Shown here piece after piece: positions 16,017-25,441 of a DNA stretch of 63,559 nt (positions are counted from its first letter, which is position 1; the number at the start of each line of letters is the position of its first letter). Under the pieces are notes generated by a model. It saw nothing but the letters and a program-made list of their open reading frames with translations, made no database searches and was not told the origin of the DNA. The position numbers and the translations under genes are program-made. Origin of the DNA: DAOTWA01 sp034435955 (GTDB lineage Bacteria > Chloroflexota > Anaerolineae > Anaerolineales > Anaerolineaceae); contig DAOTWA010000080.1 of assembly GCA_034435955.1 (NCBI GenBank), forward strand, positions 1 to 63,559, read 5' to 3'.

Positions 16017-19000
16017 GTGCCATCCGAGAGCGATAAAACCATACCACGAAGGTTCATTTCTACCGCCAGTACTGGGAATCCAGACCTGAACGCTGGCCAG
16101 GTTTCCGATAGAAAGGCGGCAATCGAGTACCGCTATCGCCTGATACCTCCTCAGGGCATTGAGTATATCAGCCCGAATGTGGAGATGCTGACCGGTTATC
16201 CTCCGCACATCTGGACGGCTGATGCACAGTGGCTCTTTCAGATCGTTCATCCCGACGACCGTGAGGATTTTCGTAAAGACTGGATGGATCGCGTGGATGG
16301 GAGACAGCCGCTCCGTCTGCGCTGGCGGCGCAGAGACGGCTCACTCCTGTGGGTGGAGCACACCCGCAAAATCATCCATGACTCAAACGGGGAGCCGCTG
16401 GCTTATGAATGCAGTGTGCTTCCCATCTTGCCGGCTGAACAGGCGGCAAATCCCATCCTGGAATTTGTGCGCCTGCTAAGCAGCATACCGATCGCCGCGG
16501 CCCTGCTTTCACCAGCGGACGTCCGCCTGGTGGCTGTGAACGATGATTTCATCGCACTGACCGGTTTTTCCCGGAATGAATCCGCTGGCAGGACTCTGAC
16601 TGAGCTTGGGTGGACGGAGCTGGACTCCTTATTGCACGAAATTGGAAATCATACGCCCGTACATGATGCCCTGACAACGATTCCACAGCGCGAAGGCCCC
16701 TCGATCGACGTGCTGATTTCGCTAAGCGGCCTATCCCTGGAAGGGCAGGATTTCTGGTTGTTGCTGATGCGCTGGGCAAACGGTCATCAGCGAGCGGCTG
16801 AGGCGTTACGTCAAAGCGAAGAACGGTATCGCGCCTTCCTCCAGCGCAGTTCGGATGGCATCTGGCGCTTTGAGCTGCGCCAGCCGGTTCCCATTCACCT
16901 CCCAGAGGAAGAACAGCTCGCGTTGATCTATGAACACGCCTATTTGACCGAGTGCAATGATCAGATGGCGCGCATGTACGATTTCAACGATGCCAGCGAG
17001 ATCGGCGGTTTGAATCTGAGCGACCTATTCCCAAAATCCGTACCGCGCTATGTTGATTTCGTGCGCGAGTTCATCCGCAACGGGTATTCGCTGATTAATG
17101 CCGAGACCACACGTGAGAAAGATGGGCGCAAGAGTTATTATCTGAATAACCTCTACGGCATCGTCGAAAATGGCCAATTGCTCCGCGCCTGGGGCACGCG
17201 CCAGGACATCACCGCGCGGCGTAAGGCTGAGCAGGTGCAGACCGCCGTTTATCATATCGCTCAGGCTGCCGTGTCATCGGAAAACTTGGAAGAGCTGTTC
17301 CGCTCCATCCACGAGATTCTAGGCCATCTCATGCCGGCTGAGAACTTCTTTATCGCCCTTTACGACGATGCGAACGACACGCTCAGCTTCCCTTATTTCG
17401 TGGATGCTTATGACCAGGCTCCCACCACTAAGAAGCCGGGACGGGGGATCACCGAGTACGTGTTGAGGATCGGGCGTCCCCTCTTTGCCTCTCCCGAGGT
17501 GTTCGCCGAGCTGGTGCGCCAGGGCGAGGTTGTCGAGATGGGCGCTCCCTCGATCGATTGGATGGGTGTGCCATTGGTCGCCCGCGGGCGGACGATCGGC
17601 GTGCTGGCTGTACAGAGTTACGCTGAAGGCGTCCGCTACGGTGAAGAGGAGCTGCGCATCCTGGAGTTCGTTTCCAGTCAGGTGGCGATGGTCATCGAGC
17701 GCAAGCAAGCCGAAGACGTGCGGCGCATCAGCGAGGAGCGCTACCGTGGCATTCTGGAGGATCAGACCGAACTGATCTGCCGCTGGCAACCGGATGGCAC
17801 TTTCACCTATGTGAACGAAGCCTATTGCCGCCATGTCGGAAAAACGCGCGAAGAATTGATCGGCTCAAAGTTTGCCGTCCAGACGCAAAACGGGGACCGG
17901 CAAGCGCATGCCCTCGCCCTGGTCGCCAGCGGCGGTCAGAGCGTCCCTTACGAAGTCAGCGTGCAGTATCCCGACGGCGAACTGCGCTGGGAACAATGGA
18001 TTGACCGGCCCATTTACGGGCCAGATGGCCAGTTAATCGAGTTCCAGTCCGTCGGCCAGGACATCACCGAGCGCAAGCAGCGCGAATATGAGCTTCAAGC
18101 CATTGCGTCGGTTTCCTCTGCCTTGCGGAAGGCCTCGAATAGGGTGGAGATGCTGCCGGTGATCCTGGATCAGTTAATGGATCTATTGCACGCCGATGGG
18201 GCCGCGTTAGCCATGGTGGATGCGCTTCATAATGAGCTGGCCTTCGAGCTTGGGCGCGGAGAGTGGGATTATTTGACAGGAATGCGGCTGCCGCTTGGCG
18301 TCGACCTGCCCGGATACGTATTTTCGACCGGTCAGCCTTACGTGAGCAACGATGTCTTCCACGATCCCCACTTGACCAGGACCGAGCTGGTGGATGGCCT
18401 GCCAGCCAGCGCACTGGCGCCCCTCATTGCCCAAGGCCAGACCATCGGGCTGGTGTGGATCGGCAAACGCGGCAGTTTCAGCCACCATAACCAGAATTTG
18501 TTGACCGCCATCGCCGACATCGCCGCCAACGCCATCCAACGCTCAGCGCTCTTCGAACAGACGCAGCTTCGTTTGCAACGGTTAACCGTGCTGCGGGCGA
18601 TCGATATGGCCGTTTCTGCCAGCCTGGATGTCCACGTCACTCTTAATATTCTGCTGGATCAGGTAAATGCGCAACTGGGTGTGGACGCTGCGGATGTGCT
18701 GTTGTTTAATCCGCACAATCAGATGCTGGAGTACGCTGCCGGGCGGGGCTTCTTCGTCTCGGGTTTCCTGCACGCATTTCAACGCTTGGGGGAAGGCCAG
18801 GCGGGAAGAGCGGCGATGGAGCGGCAGATCATCCATTTGCCCGATCTGCATGCCTTACAGGATGGCAGCCAGGAGGTTCGTTTCCATCCTTCTGAGAAGT
18901 TCGTATCTTACTCGGCCGTGCCGCTGATCGCCAAGGGCCTGGTGAAAGGTGTTCTAGAGCTCTTCTATCGTCGGCCAACCAGCGCAGACTCGGAATGGCT

Positions 19001-19667
19001 AGAATTCCTACAATCTTTGGGCGCCAGCGCGGCAGTCGCCATCGACAACGCCGAGCTGCTGGATAAACTCCAGCGCTCCAATGTCGAGCTCTCGCTGGCT
19101 TACGAGGCGACCATCGAAGGCTGGTCGCATGCCCTCGAGCTGCGCGACCGGGAAACAGAAGGCCACACCCAACGGGTTACTGAACTTACCCTGCGACTCG
19201 CACGCAGGATGGGCGTGCCGGAGAACGAATTGGTGCATATCCGGCGCGGCGCGCTGCTGCACGATATCGGCAAGCTGGCCATACCGGACAGCATACTGTT
19301 CAAAGAAGGCGATTTGACCGACGCAGAGTGGGAGGTCATGCGCAAGCATCCAGTCTATGCCTACCAGCTTCTTTCCCCCATCCCGTATCTGCGCCCTGCG
19401 TTGGACATTCCTTACTACCACCATGAAAGGTGGAACGGGAGCGGTTACCCGTTTGGGCTGCGGGGTGAACAGATACCCTTGGCGGCAAGGATCTTCGCCG
19501 TGGTGGATGTGTGGGATGCGCTGCGTTCGGATAGGCCGTATCGCAAAGCCTGGCCGGACGCAAAGACGATCGAATACATCCGCTCCCAGGCCGGCATCGG
19601 CTTTGATCCACAGGTAGTGGCAGCATTTCTGGAACTGGAAAGCCGTGAGGGACTGCGCGAGATATAA
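16017..19667 (+). CDS. Multi-sensor PAS/GAF protein with C-terminal HD-GYP domain
   Basis: A protein of about 1216 residues without membrane segments. Order: PAS (about 30-140), PAS (150-245), PAS (265-390), GAF (405-560), PAS (565-690), GAF (700-850), GAF (860-1010), HD-GYP (1020-1210). The HD-GYP output keeps the metal residues: HD at 1082-1083 (LLHDIGKLAIPD), HHERWNGSGYP with GYP at 1143-1145, and DVWDALRSDRPY. HD-GYP domains hydrolyse cyclic di-GMP, so this is probably a cytosolic c-di-GMP phosphodiesterase tuned by several signals. GTG at 16017 lies nine bases after GAGAGG; a TTG at 16008 is the alternative. No GGDEF protein is encoded in the window. Confidence 0.9.
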   Translation: MPSESDKTIPRRFISTASTGNPDLNAGQVSDRKAAIEYRYRLIPPQGIEYISPNVEMLTGYPPHIWTADAQWLFQIVHPDDREDFRKDWMDRVDGRQPLRLRWRRRDGSLLWVEHTRKIIHDSNGEPLAYECSVLPILPAEQAANPILEFVRLLSSIPIAAALLSPADVRLVAVNDDFIALTGFSRNESAGRTLTELGWTELDSLLHEIGNHTPVHDALTTIPQREGPSIDVLISLSGLSLEGQDFWLLLMRWANGHQRAAEALRQSEERYRAFLQRSSDGIWRFELRQPVPIHLPEEEQLALIYEHAYLTECNDQMARMYDFNDASEIGGLNLSDLFPKSVPRYVDFVREFIRNGYSLINAETTREKDGRKSYYLNNLYGIVENGQLLRAWGTRQDITARRKAEQVQTAVYHIAQAAVSSENLEELFRSIHEILGHLMPAENFFIALYDDANDTLSFPYFVDAYDQAPTTKKPGRGITEYVLRIGRPLFASPEVFAELVRQGEVVEMGAPSIDWMGVPLVARGRTIGVLAVQSYAEGVRYGEEELRILEFVSSQVAMVIERKQAEDVRRISEERYRGILEDQTELICRWQPDGTFTYVNEAYCRHVGKTREELIGSKFAVQTQNGDRQAHALALVASGGQSVPYEVSVQYPDGELRWEQWIDRPIYGPDGQLIEFQSVGQDITERKQREYELQAIASVSSALRKASNRVEMLPVILDQLMDLLHADGAALAMVDALHNELAFELGRGEWDYLTGMRLPLGVDLPGYVFSTGQPYVSNDVFHDPHLTRTELVDGLPASALAPLIAQGQTIGLVWIGKRGSFSHHNQNLLTAIADIAANAIQRSALFEQTQLRLQRLTVLRAIDMAVSASLDVHVTLNILLDQVNAQLGVDAADVLLFNPHNQMLEYAAGRGFFVSGFLHAFQRLGEGQAGRAAMERQIIHLPDLHALQDGSQEVRFHPSEKFVSYSAVPLIAKGLVKGVLELFYRRPTSADSEWLEFLQSLGASAAVAIDNAELLDKLQRSNVELSLAYEATIEGWSHALELRDRETEGHTQRVTELTLRLARRMGVPENELVHIRRGALLHDIGKLAIPDSILFKEGDLTDAEWEVMRKHPVYAYQLLSPIPYLRPALDIPYYHHERWNGSGYPFGLRGEQIPLAARIFAVVDVWDALRSDRPYRKAWPDAKTIEYIRSQAGIGFDPQVVAAFLELESREGLREI

Positions 19668-19870
19668 ATTTACCTGAATCGTCCTCGTGAAAACCCTGGG
19701 AAATTATCCTGTTCGTTCTGCGGCCCATGATTGCAACATGGGGTTAGCACCACAATTTTTATCCAGTTCTCTGGATTGTCTGGTGATGGGTGAAGATCGG
19801 GTTACCGCGTAAATACTGGGGGTTAATTTCCAAACATTCTTTATAATTGGGTAAGGATGTCCATCCTATT

Positions 19871-19887
19871 GGCTATCAAATAAAAAA
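19871..19887 (-). terminator. T-rich stretch after tRNA-Thr
   Basis: Downstream of the tRNA on the minus strand the DNA reads TTTTTTA then TTTG. Together with the tRNA fold this could end transcription. Confidence 0.4.
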
Positions 19888-19959
19888 GCCACCGAAGGGA
19901 TTCGAACCCTTGACCTGGCGTTTACGAAACGTCTGCTCTACCGGCTGAGCTACGGTGGC
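19888..19959 (-). tRNA. tRNA-Thr (anticodon CGU)
   Basis: The 72-base minus-strand sequence folds as a tRNA: acceptor GCCACCG/CGGTGGC, D stem GCTC/GAGC with an 8-base loop, anticodon loop TTCGTAA giving CGU, and a T arm with GGTTCGAATCC. The anticodon stem has one A-C mismatch at the 28-42 position. CCA is not encoded. The decoding assignment is threonine (ACG codons). Confidence 0.95.
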
Positions 19960-19968
19960 GTGGTGAAA

Positions 19969-19997
19969 ATTATAACGGAGTGGAACTAAATCGACAA
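19969..19997 (-). promoter_or_regulatory. Promoter of tRNA-Thr
   Basis: On the minus strand TTGTCG (19997-19992) is followed after exactly 17 bases by TATAAT (19974-19969). The tRNA begins ten bases further. It overlaps the 5' region of the glycosyltransferase gene on the other strand. Confidence 0.65.
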
Positions 19998-20017
19998 GGA
20001 CGTCTTGAGGAGTGCAG

Positions 20018-21271
20018 ATGCAGCGCATCGCAATGATTTCGTACCATACCTGCCCGCTGGCTACCCTTGGGGGGAAGGATACGGGTGGGATGAACGTGTA
20101 TGTGCGCGACCTTACCCGACAGCTGGGGCGCATGGGCATCGGAGTGGATGTTTTCACCCGCTCCCAGGACGAGCACGTTCCCCACGTATTGCACGACCTG
20201 GGGTACGGCAATCGCGTAGTTCACGTACCGGCCGGTCCTGAGAGCCCGCGCCCAAAGGAAGAGCTGGCCGGTTACTTGCCCGAGTTCGTGGCAGGAGTGC
20301 GCCGTTTCGCCGACGAGAAGGGCCTCCATTATGACGTCATCCACTCGCATTACTGGTTGTCGGGACTGGCGGCCATCGAACTGCGCCAGCGTTGGAATGC
20401 ACCCATCGTGCACATGTTCCACACTTTGGGATTAATGAAGAATCGAGTCGCCCGAACAGATGAAGAGCGCGAAGGGCAATACCGCATCGATGGTGAGCGG
20501 CGCGTTCTCCAAGAGGCTGATTCCATCATCGCCGCCACTCCGGCTGAGTACGCTCAGCTTCAATTCCTTTACGGCGCAGACGTTCGGAAGATCTCAGTCA
20601 TCTCACCGGGTGTGGACACCAGCCGCTTCTATCCGATCGACAAGGATGAAGCCAAAGCAGTTATCGGAATACCTGCCAAGGAGCATATGTTGCTTTATGT
20701 CGGGAGGATCGAACCGCTTAAAGGAGTGGATATACTGATTCAGGCCGTTGCACGGTTGCGCGAGCATGGTCACCAAGCAGAAAGCCCCACCTACCTGGCG
20801 GTTATCGGCGGCGAGCCAGACGTCGACCCCGAATCGATGAGCAGTGAAATGGGTCGTCTGCAAAATCTCTGCCGCAGGCTGGGATTGGATGATGTGGTTA
20901 TTTTTCTGGGCAAGCGCAGCCAGGATTCGTTGCCGTATTACTATTCCGCTGCTGACGTGGTGGTGGTGCCATCCCATTACGAATCCTTTGGTCTGGTGGC
21001 CCTGGAGGCGATGGCCTGCGGCACGCCGGTGGTGGCCTCTGAAGTCGGCGGGCTGGCCTTCCTCGTTCAGGACGGTGTCACCGGCTACACCGTCCCCGAT
21101 GGCGACCCCCAAGCTTTGGGGGAGCGTCTGGAGTGGCTGATCCGTGATCCGGAGCTACGTTGGAAGCTAGGCAGGCAGGCAGCCGCTTACGCGCAGCAAT
21201 ACGGATGGGAAAAAATCGCGCCCCGCCTGGTGGCGCTCTATCGAAGTGTTCTCGAAAGACAGGTTGCCTGA
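20018..21271 (+). CDS. Family 4 glycosyltransferase, MshA/sucrose-phosphate-synthase-like
   Basis: A 417-residue GT-B enzyme. The N-terminal lobe opens with MISYHTCPLATLGGKDTGGMNVYV, the glycine-rich acceptor/donor loop seen in MshA and sucrose-phosphate synthases, and has HSHYWLSGLA. The C-terminal lobe has VGRIEPLKGVD, then SHYESFGLVALEAMACGTPVV, which contains the E-x7-E nucleotide-sugar motif. It would transfer a sugar from a nucleotide donor. MshA-like function (inositol phosphate acceptor) is possible but not shown. ATG 20018 is chosen because GAGGAG lies just upstream at 20007-20012. Confidence 0.88.
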   Translation: MQRIAMISYHTCPLATLGGKDTGGMNVYVRDLTRQLGRMGIGVDVFTRSQDEHVPHVLHDLGYGNRVVHVPAGPESPRPKEELAGYLPEFVAGVRRFADEKGLHYDVIHSHYWLSGLAAIELRQRWNAPIVHMFHTLGLMKNRVARTDEEREGQYRIDGERRVLQEADSIIAATPAEYAQLQFLYGADVRKISVISPGVDTSRFYPIDKDEAKAVIGIPAKEHMLLYVGRIEPLKGVDILIQAVARLREHGHQAESPTYLAVIGGEPDVDPESMSSEMGRLQNLCRRLGLDDVVIFLGKRSQDSLPYYYSAADVVVVPSHYESFGLVALEAMACGTPVVASEVGGLAFLVQDGVTGYTVPDGDPQALGERLEWLIRDPELRWKLGRQAAAYAQQYGWEKIAPRLVALYRSVLERQVA

Positions 21272-21278
21272 CCAAAGG

Positions 21279-21911
21279 TCAGAAGATATCTCCATGAAAG
21301 ATGGAAATGATCATCGTAATCAGAAACCATATCCACAGCGCAGCCCACATGCGTTGGATGCGCGTTTGCGTTCGCGCGAAAAGGTAATACAACACTCCGA
21401 GGATGGCGCAAATTGAGGCGTAACCGATCGCCTGGATCGTGTAGCTGATCAGCGGGGTGATGGTCGCCAGATATCGCTGGATAGACAGCAGTATCTGGCC
21501 TCCCCAGCTCATCAGGATAACCTGCATCCAGAACTTGACCCCCAACGGGAAAATCTTCCGCCACAGGCTGGCGGAGAAAAGCGCGGCAATCAACCAGAGG
21601 ATGTCACCATTGCCCGGGTGGATGGCCGAAAGCCCGAATTGGGCGCTTACCAGAACCGCAACCCACACGAACACTCCCCCGACGATCCCATACCATGCAC
21701 GGGTCGTCTCTGCCAATTTTCCATTCAAGGCTTGTTCAAGGCAAAAGAATCCCAGGCCGATCAACACCAGGCAGTAGACCAGCAGGCTTGGCATGCCAAA
21801 ATTTCGAATTGGGAGCAGCAGCAATGCAAGGGTGATCCAAATGAGCAGCAAAACCGCCGTCGTCAGCAGGCCATCGACTAGTTTGCTGCGAAAATCGGTG
21901 GCAATTTTCAT
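21279..21911 (-). CDS. Hypothetical integral membrane protein
   Basis: A 210-residue protein with about six hydrophobic helices and short loops, not matching any family I can name. A basic, Arg-rich loop (RTQTRIQRM) precedes the last helix. It starts nine bases after the dinB stop, so it is probably the second gene of a dinB operon, and it converges on the glycosyltransferase gene with a seven-base gap. Confidence 0.7.
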   Translation of the reverse strand: MKIATDFRSKLVDGLLTTAVLLLIWITLALLLLPIRNFGMPSLLVYCLVLIGLGFFCLEQALNGKLAETTRAWYGIVGGVFVWVAVLVSAQFGLSAIHPGNGDILWLIAALFSASLWRKIFPLGVKFWMQVILMSWGGQILLSIQRYLATITPLISYTIQAIGYASICAILGVLYYLFARTQTRIQRMWAALWIWFLITMIISIFHGDIF

Positions 21912-21920
21912 TGCAGATCC

Positions 21921-23108
21921 CTAAGAGCGGCGTTTTTTGACTTTGAGGTCTCTGCCCCGTGCGATGGCCTGGCTTCCAAAGCGCTCGCGCAGTGAATCGA
22001 GCGCTTCGAGCAGACGGCGGTCACGCTCGAGATGGTCGTCCCACAGTGAGAGCTGGTGTGCCCGTGGGCTCAGGTTACTCACCCCCACTCCAAGCAGGCG
22101 CACCGGTTTGCCCGGCTCCCACACCTGCTTGAACAGTTTCACCGCTTCGTTAAAGATAACAGTATCCTGGTCGGTGGGCTGGTTTAAGGTCGTCTGGCGG
22201 GTAAGGGTGGAGAAATCCGGCCAGCGCAGCTTGAGCTTGATAGTGGAGCCGCTGAGCTGGCTCTGGCGCAAGCGCCGCCCCACGCCTTCTGAGAGCTCAT
22301 ACAGCGTCTGAAGCAGGACCTCGCCATCGGCTATGTCGTGATCGAAAGTGGTCTCCTGGCTGACCGATTTCATCTCATGTTCAGTGACCACCGGGCTGTC
22401 ATCGATGCCGTGAGCGCCCAGCCACAGTTCTCTTCCGATCTTACCAAACAGGCGCACAAGTTCTGCCTCCGATCGGGCAGCCAGATCGCCGATGGTGTGG
22501 ATATCGAGCTCGGCCAAACGCGCGGCTGTCTTTGGACCAATTCCCCATAACGCCTGCGTCGGTAGAGGCGCAAGGAATTCGGCTTCTTGCCCCGGTGGAA
22601 CTTCCAGGATGGCGTTTGGGGGATAGGGACCACGCTTAGAGGATTTGCCCACGTCCGTGGCAACTTTAGCGACCAGTTTGTTTGTGGCGATGCCAATTGA
22701 GCAGGGTAGCTTCAGCTCTTCGTTGATCTGCGATTGCAGGCGGCGGGCGATCGCCAGGCCGGACTCGGGCAGTTCGGTAACATCCAGAAAAGCCTCGTCG
22801 ATGGAAACCTGCTCGACCTTAGGTGTCAAGTCACGCAAAAGCTTCATGACCTTTTCTGACACGGCGCTATAGTCTCCGTGCCGCCCGGATACGATGATGA
22901 GCTGCGGGCAGAGGCGTACGGCGCGGGCCATAGGCATGGCCGAATGAATGCCGAACTGGCGCGCTGCGTAGGAGCACGAGGCTACCACCCCCCTCTCGCT
23001 GGGTTTGCCCCCCACGGCAAACGGTTTCCCGATCAAGGATGGGTCACGCTGCTCTTCAACGGCGCAAAAGAACGCATCCAGGTCCAGGTGCAAAATCTTG
23101 CGCGGCAT
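21921..23108 (-). CDS. dinB: DNA polymerase IV (Y family)
   Basis: A 395-residue translesion polymerase. The catalytic carboxylates are in HLDLDAFFCAVEEQ (N-terminus) and QVSIDEAFLDVTE. The steric-gate and finger region SCSYAARQFGIHSAMP and the helix-hairpin-helix (ALWGIGPKTAARLAELDI) are present, and the little-finger domain is complete. It lacks an obvious beta-clamp motif at the basic end RDLKVKKRRS. The ATG at 23108 starts MPRKILHLDLDAFF; a TACAAT box lies nine bases upstream and there is no Shine-Dalgarno sequence. Confidence 0.95.
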   Translation of the reverse strand: MPRKILHLDLDAFFCAVEEQRDPSLIGKPFAVGGKPSERGVVASCSYAARQFGIHSAMPMARAVRLCPQLIIVSGRHGDYSAVSEKVMKLLRDLTPKVEQVSIDEAFLDVTELPESGLAIARRLQSQINEELKLPCSIGIATNKLVAKVATDVGKSSKRGPYPPNAILEVPPGQEAEFLAPLPTQALWGIGPKTAARLAELDIHTIGDLAARSEAELVRLFGKIGRELWLGAHGIDDSPVVTEHEMKSVSQETTFDHDIADGEVLLQTLYELSEGVGRRLRQSQLSGSTIKLKLRWPDFSTLTRQTTLNQPTDQDTVIFNEAVKLFKQVWEPGKPVRLLGVGVSNLSPRAHQLSLWDDHLERDRRLLEALDSLRERFGSQAIARGRDLKVKKRRS

Positions 23109-23117
23109 GACGAAATA

Positions 23118-23123
23118 ATTGTA
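23118..23123 (-). promoter_or_regulatory. -10 box of dinB
   Basis: Minus-strand TACAAT ends nine bases before the dinB ATG, so the transcript would have at most a few untranslated bases. No LexA-type site was recognised around it. Confidence 0.35.
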
Positions 23124-23270
23124 GCATCGAAGATGATCTGGAAGGTCCATTGCGATCGCATCAATAGAATTACGGCCTCGGCTGTTTCGGAATAAATCCT
23201 GAATAATGGCAGGTTAAGGTAACGAGCAAGACCATATTGGCTAATCGCTCACAGGATCATCTGGCGGGGT

Positions 23271-23774
23271 TTGAAAACGGTTGTCTTATTCGGTACCGGC
23301 TATCTGGCTGGCGCTTTTGGAAGCCTATCATTTCCATTGAGTTTCGGCGTGAGCATATTTTGGACCGGCATCGCCGTGCAGAATGTCGGCCCGATCTGGG
23401 TAGGCGGCTGGGGCGTGCTGGTTGGCACCCCTCTGTATATATCCCTTGCTTATTTCCCTTCAAATGCGTTGCAGGCCCTCCTCCCCGCCCTGGCATTCCG
23501 CCTATGGAAAGCCGATCCGCGCCTGAACAGCGGGATGGATTATCTGGTATTGATTGCTTCCATCACTCTCGGCAACATGTTGGGCGCTTTGTATTCCGTG
23601 CTGGTAGTCTTGCGCGGGTATGGTCTTATTGGAAATGAATCCGCGCCGATGTTCATCTGGGGGTGGTTCGGCGGAAACGAGATTGCTGGCTTGATCCTCG
23701 ATATCCTGCTGCTCAAAATGATCTCGGCGTGCGTGATCCGCTCACCGTTGTTTGTCAGAAAAAGGTGGTCTTGA
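23271..23774 (+). CDS. Hypothetical membrane protein, about five to six helices
   Basis: A 167-residue hydrophobic protein that I cannot assign. It opens with a helix GTGYLAGAFGSLSFPLS, has a Gly-rich turn GPIWVGGWGVLVGTPLY and ends in a short basic tail RKRWS. The layout resembles small substrate-binding membrane subunits (ECF S-component-like) or 5TM sensor modules, but no diagnostic motif is seen. The start is TTG at 23271 after GGGG; no better start lies nearby. It converges on the CPBP gene. Confidence 0.6.
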   Translation: MKTVVLFGTGYLAGAFGSLSFPLSFGVSIFWTGIAVQNVGPIWVGGWGVLVGTPLYISLAYFPSNALQALLPALAFRLWKADPRLNSGMDYLVLIASITLGNMLGALYSVLVVLRGYGLIGNESAPMFIWGWFGGNEIAGLILDILLLKMISACVIRSPLFVRKRWS

Positions 23775-23786
23775 TCTCATCTGGTC

Positions 23787-24530
23787 TCAAATGACGATGA
23801 TCGTTAAGATCAGGTTGATCAGCGCGGCCGTGGTCAGGCTGGGCCAGATACTTTGCGTCCGAGCTGCCGACCAGCCGCCGGCGACGCCGATGGCCAGGAA
23901 AGTATAGACCAGCCCGTATGTCGCTCCCTGGATCACGGGTAGAAACAGAACCACGATGCCATTGGGGATGGTGAACAAAGCCGCCTGCATCAGGATGGCT
24001 GGCCAGCGTCCCAGCGAATTCTGCAGGGAATGCAGCAACAATCCTCGAAAGAACAACTCCTCAGCGAAGATGGTTACGAATGATGCATAGAGAAACATGC
24101 CCAACAGGCCAGCGACACCCGGGAAGCGCGCCAGCCAGGCGAAAGTCGTGTCGGGGCGCGGATTGGACAGGGCTTCGGTAAGCAGATAACGGTACGTATG
24201 TGTCCGCGGCTCGGCGATGGCCATTGCCAGGGCGACCAGAGCCAGGTTGACCGCCGTTGCGAACAGGTAATTATTCCCAGAGATTCGCCGGAAACCCAGA
24301 TGGGACGCATCACGCGTTCTGGCGAGGACGAAAAGCGCCACGCTCAACCAGACGACCGTGAAGATGGGTGTGCTTCCACGCAACAACACCGTAGCAGGAA
24401 TCAACGTCAGTAAGGCCAGCGTACACCACCCAGCCAAGAAAATCTCCGCACGCCCCCAGCCCTTGATGGTCGGGCGGGTGATGCGATGACCATCTTGCAT
24501 TCTAAACCTCAAATTCTGAGATATTTTCAT
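23787..24530 (-). CDS. CPBP family intramembrane metalloprotease
   Basis: A protein of about 247 residues with around seven hydrophobic helices. The CPBP (Abi/Rce1-like) motif 1 is FAEELFFRG with the catalytic glutamate pair and Arg. Motif 2 is QAALFTIPNGIVV, where the usual FGxxH histidine is not obvious. Such proteases cleave membrane or prenylated peptides. The ATG at 24530 is taken; AAGGAGG lies about 18 bases upstream, so a start a few codons earlier (ATG at 24563) is possible. A second CPBP gene lies divergently 140 bases away. Confidence 0.78.
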   Translation of the reverse strand: MKISQNLRFRMQDGHRITRPTIKGWGRAEIFLAGWCTLALLTLIPATVLLRGSTPIFTVVWLSVALFVLARTRDASHLGFRRISGNNYLFATAVNLALVALAMAIAEPRTHTYRYLLTEALSNPRPDTTFAWLARFPGVAGLLGMFLYASFVTIFAEELFFRGLLLHSLQNSLGRWPAILMQAALFTIPNGIVVLFLPVIQGATYGLVYTFLAIGVAGGWSAARTQSIWPSLTTAALINLILTIIVI

Positions 24531-24657
24531 TCCCAGTATGGATCCCTTCCTCCTTTTATGCAACCCGCACAGAGGTGGATTTCGATGAGCCGGGGGCGCA
24601 GGGTCCGGTTGGCCTTATGGACAGGCGCCGGTGAGCGTCCTTCCCGCACGGTGGTGC

Positions 24658-24663
24658 TACAAT
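24658..24663 (+). promoter_or_regulatory. -10 box of the second CPBP gene, probably leaderless
   Basis: TACAAT ends six bases before the ATG at 24670, with no Shine-Dalgarno. It supports this start over the upstream GTG at 24631. Confidence 0.45.
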
Positions 24664-24669
24664 CAGCTT

Positions 24670-25383
24670 ATGCCGGCGTTCGCCCAAATACTGACCCATA
24701 TTCTTTTCCTGTATACGCTGATTGCTGAGCCGCTGCTTGGGGTGCGGTTCTATCGTTCCTTGCAGGCGCATCTCGAGGTTGAGCCGAGAGCGCGGGGGAG
24801 TTATTTCCTGCGTTTGTTCATCTGGGAGTGGTCGTTGGCAGCGGCTGTGACCGTGGTCGCCGCACTGGCATCTGTGCCTTTGGCGAAGTTGGGTTTGCGC
24901 GGGCTTGATGAACCCGGATGGGTGCTGGTGGGAACCATGGTGATGACCATGGCATTGGTGCAGCTCGTCTTGCTGCGTTCCGCGCGCGGCCGCGATGTGT
25001 TCCAACAACGGCTGAAGGTCGCCGAAGCGCTCCTGCCGACCGGCAAGTTTGAGCGGTGGCTTTATGCAACCCTGTCCCTATCGGCCGGCATCTGCGAAGA
25101 GCTTCTCTTTCGCGGTTATCTTTGGTGGTACCTGGCGACCTGGACGCCGGGACTGCCGGAGTGGGGCTTTTACCTGATCACCTCTGCGATGTTCGGTTTT
25201 GGGCACCTCTACCAGGGCGGTTGGGCTGTTCTGCAGACGACCCTAACAGGAGCCATTCTCGCCTTTCTTTACCGCTATACGGGCAGCCTCATCCCTGCCA
25301 TGGTCTTCCATGCCCTGGTAGACCTGCGAGTATTGCAGATCGCGCCGATCCATTCAGCGGCCGGACCGAACAACGGGCTGTGA
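24670..25383 (+). CDS. CPBP family intramembrane metalloprotease
   Basis: A 237-residue membrane protein. Motif 1 is ICEELLFRGYLWW, motif 2 SAMFGFGHLYQG with the metal-binding His, and motif 3 is in PAMVFHALVDLR. All three catalytic motifs are intact, unlike the neighbouring paralogue whose motif 2 is weak. Substrate unknown. The two CPBP genes are divergent and only distantly alike, so they are not a recent duplication. Confidence 0.88.
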   Translation: MPAFAQILTHILFLYTLIAEPLLGVRFYRSLQAHLEVEPRARGSYFLRLFIWEWSLAAAVTVVAALASVPLAKLGLRGLDEPGWVLVGTMVMTMALVQLVLLRSARGRDVFQQRLKVAEALLPTGKFERWLYATLSLSAGICEELLFRGYLWWYLATWTPGLPEWGFYLITSAMFGFGHLYQGGWAVLQTTLTGAILAFLYRYTGSLIPAMVFHALVDLRVLQIAPIHSAAGPNNGL

Positions 25384-25441
25384 TACAATCATCTGGCCGG
25401 TATGCCCGGCCCATTTCTTTCCGTTGAAGGGATGATATTCG

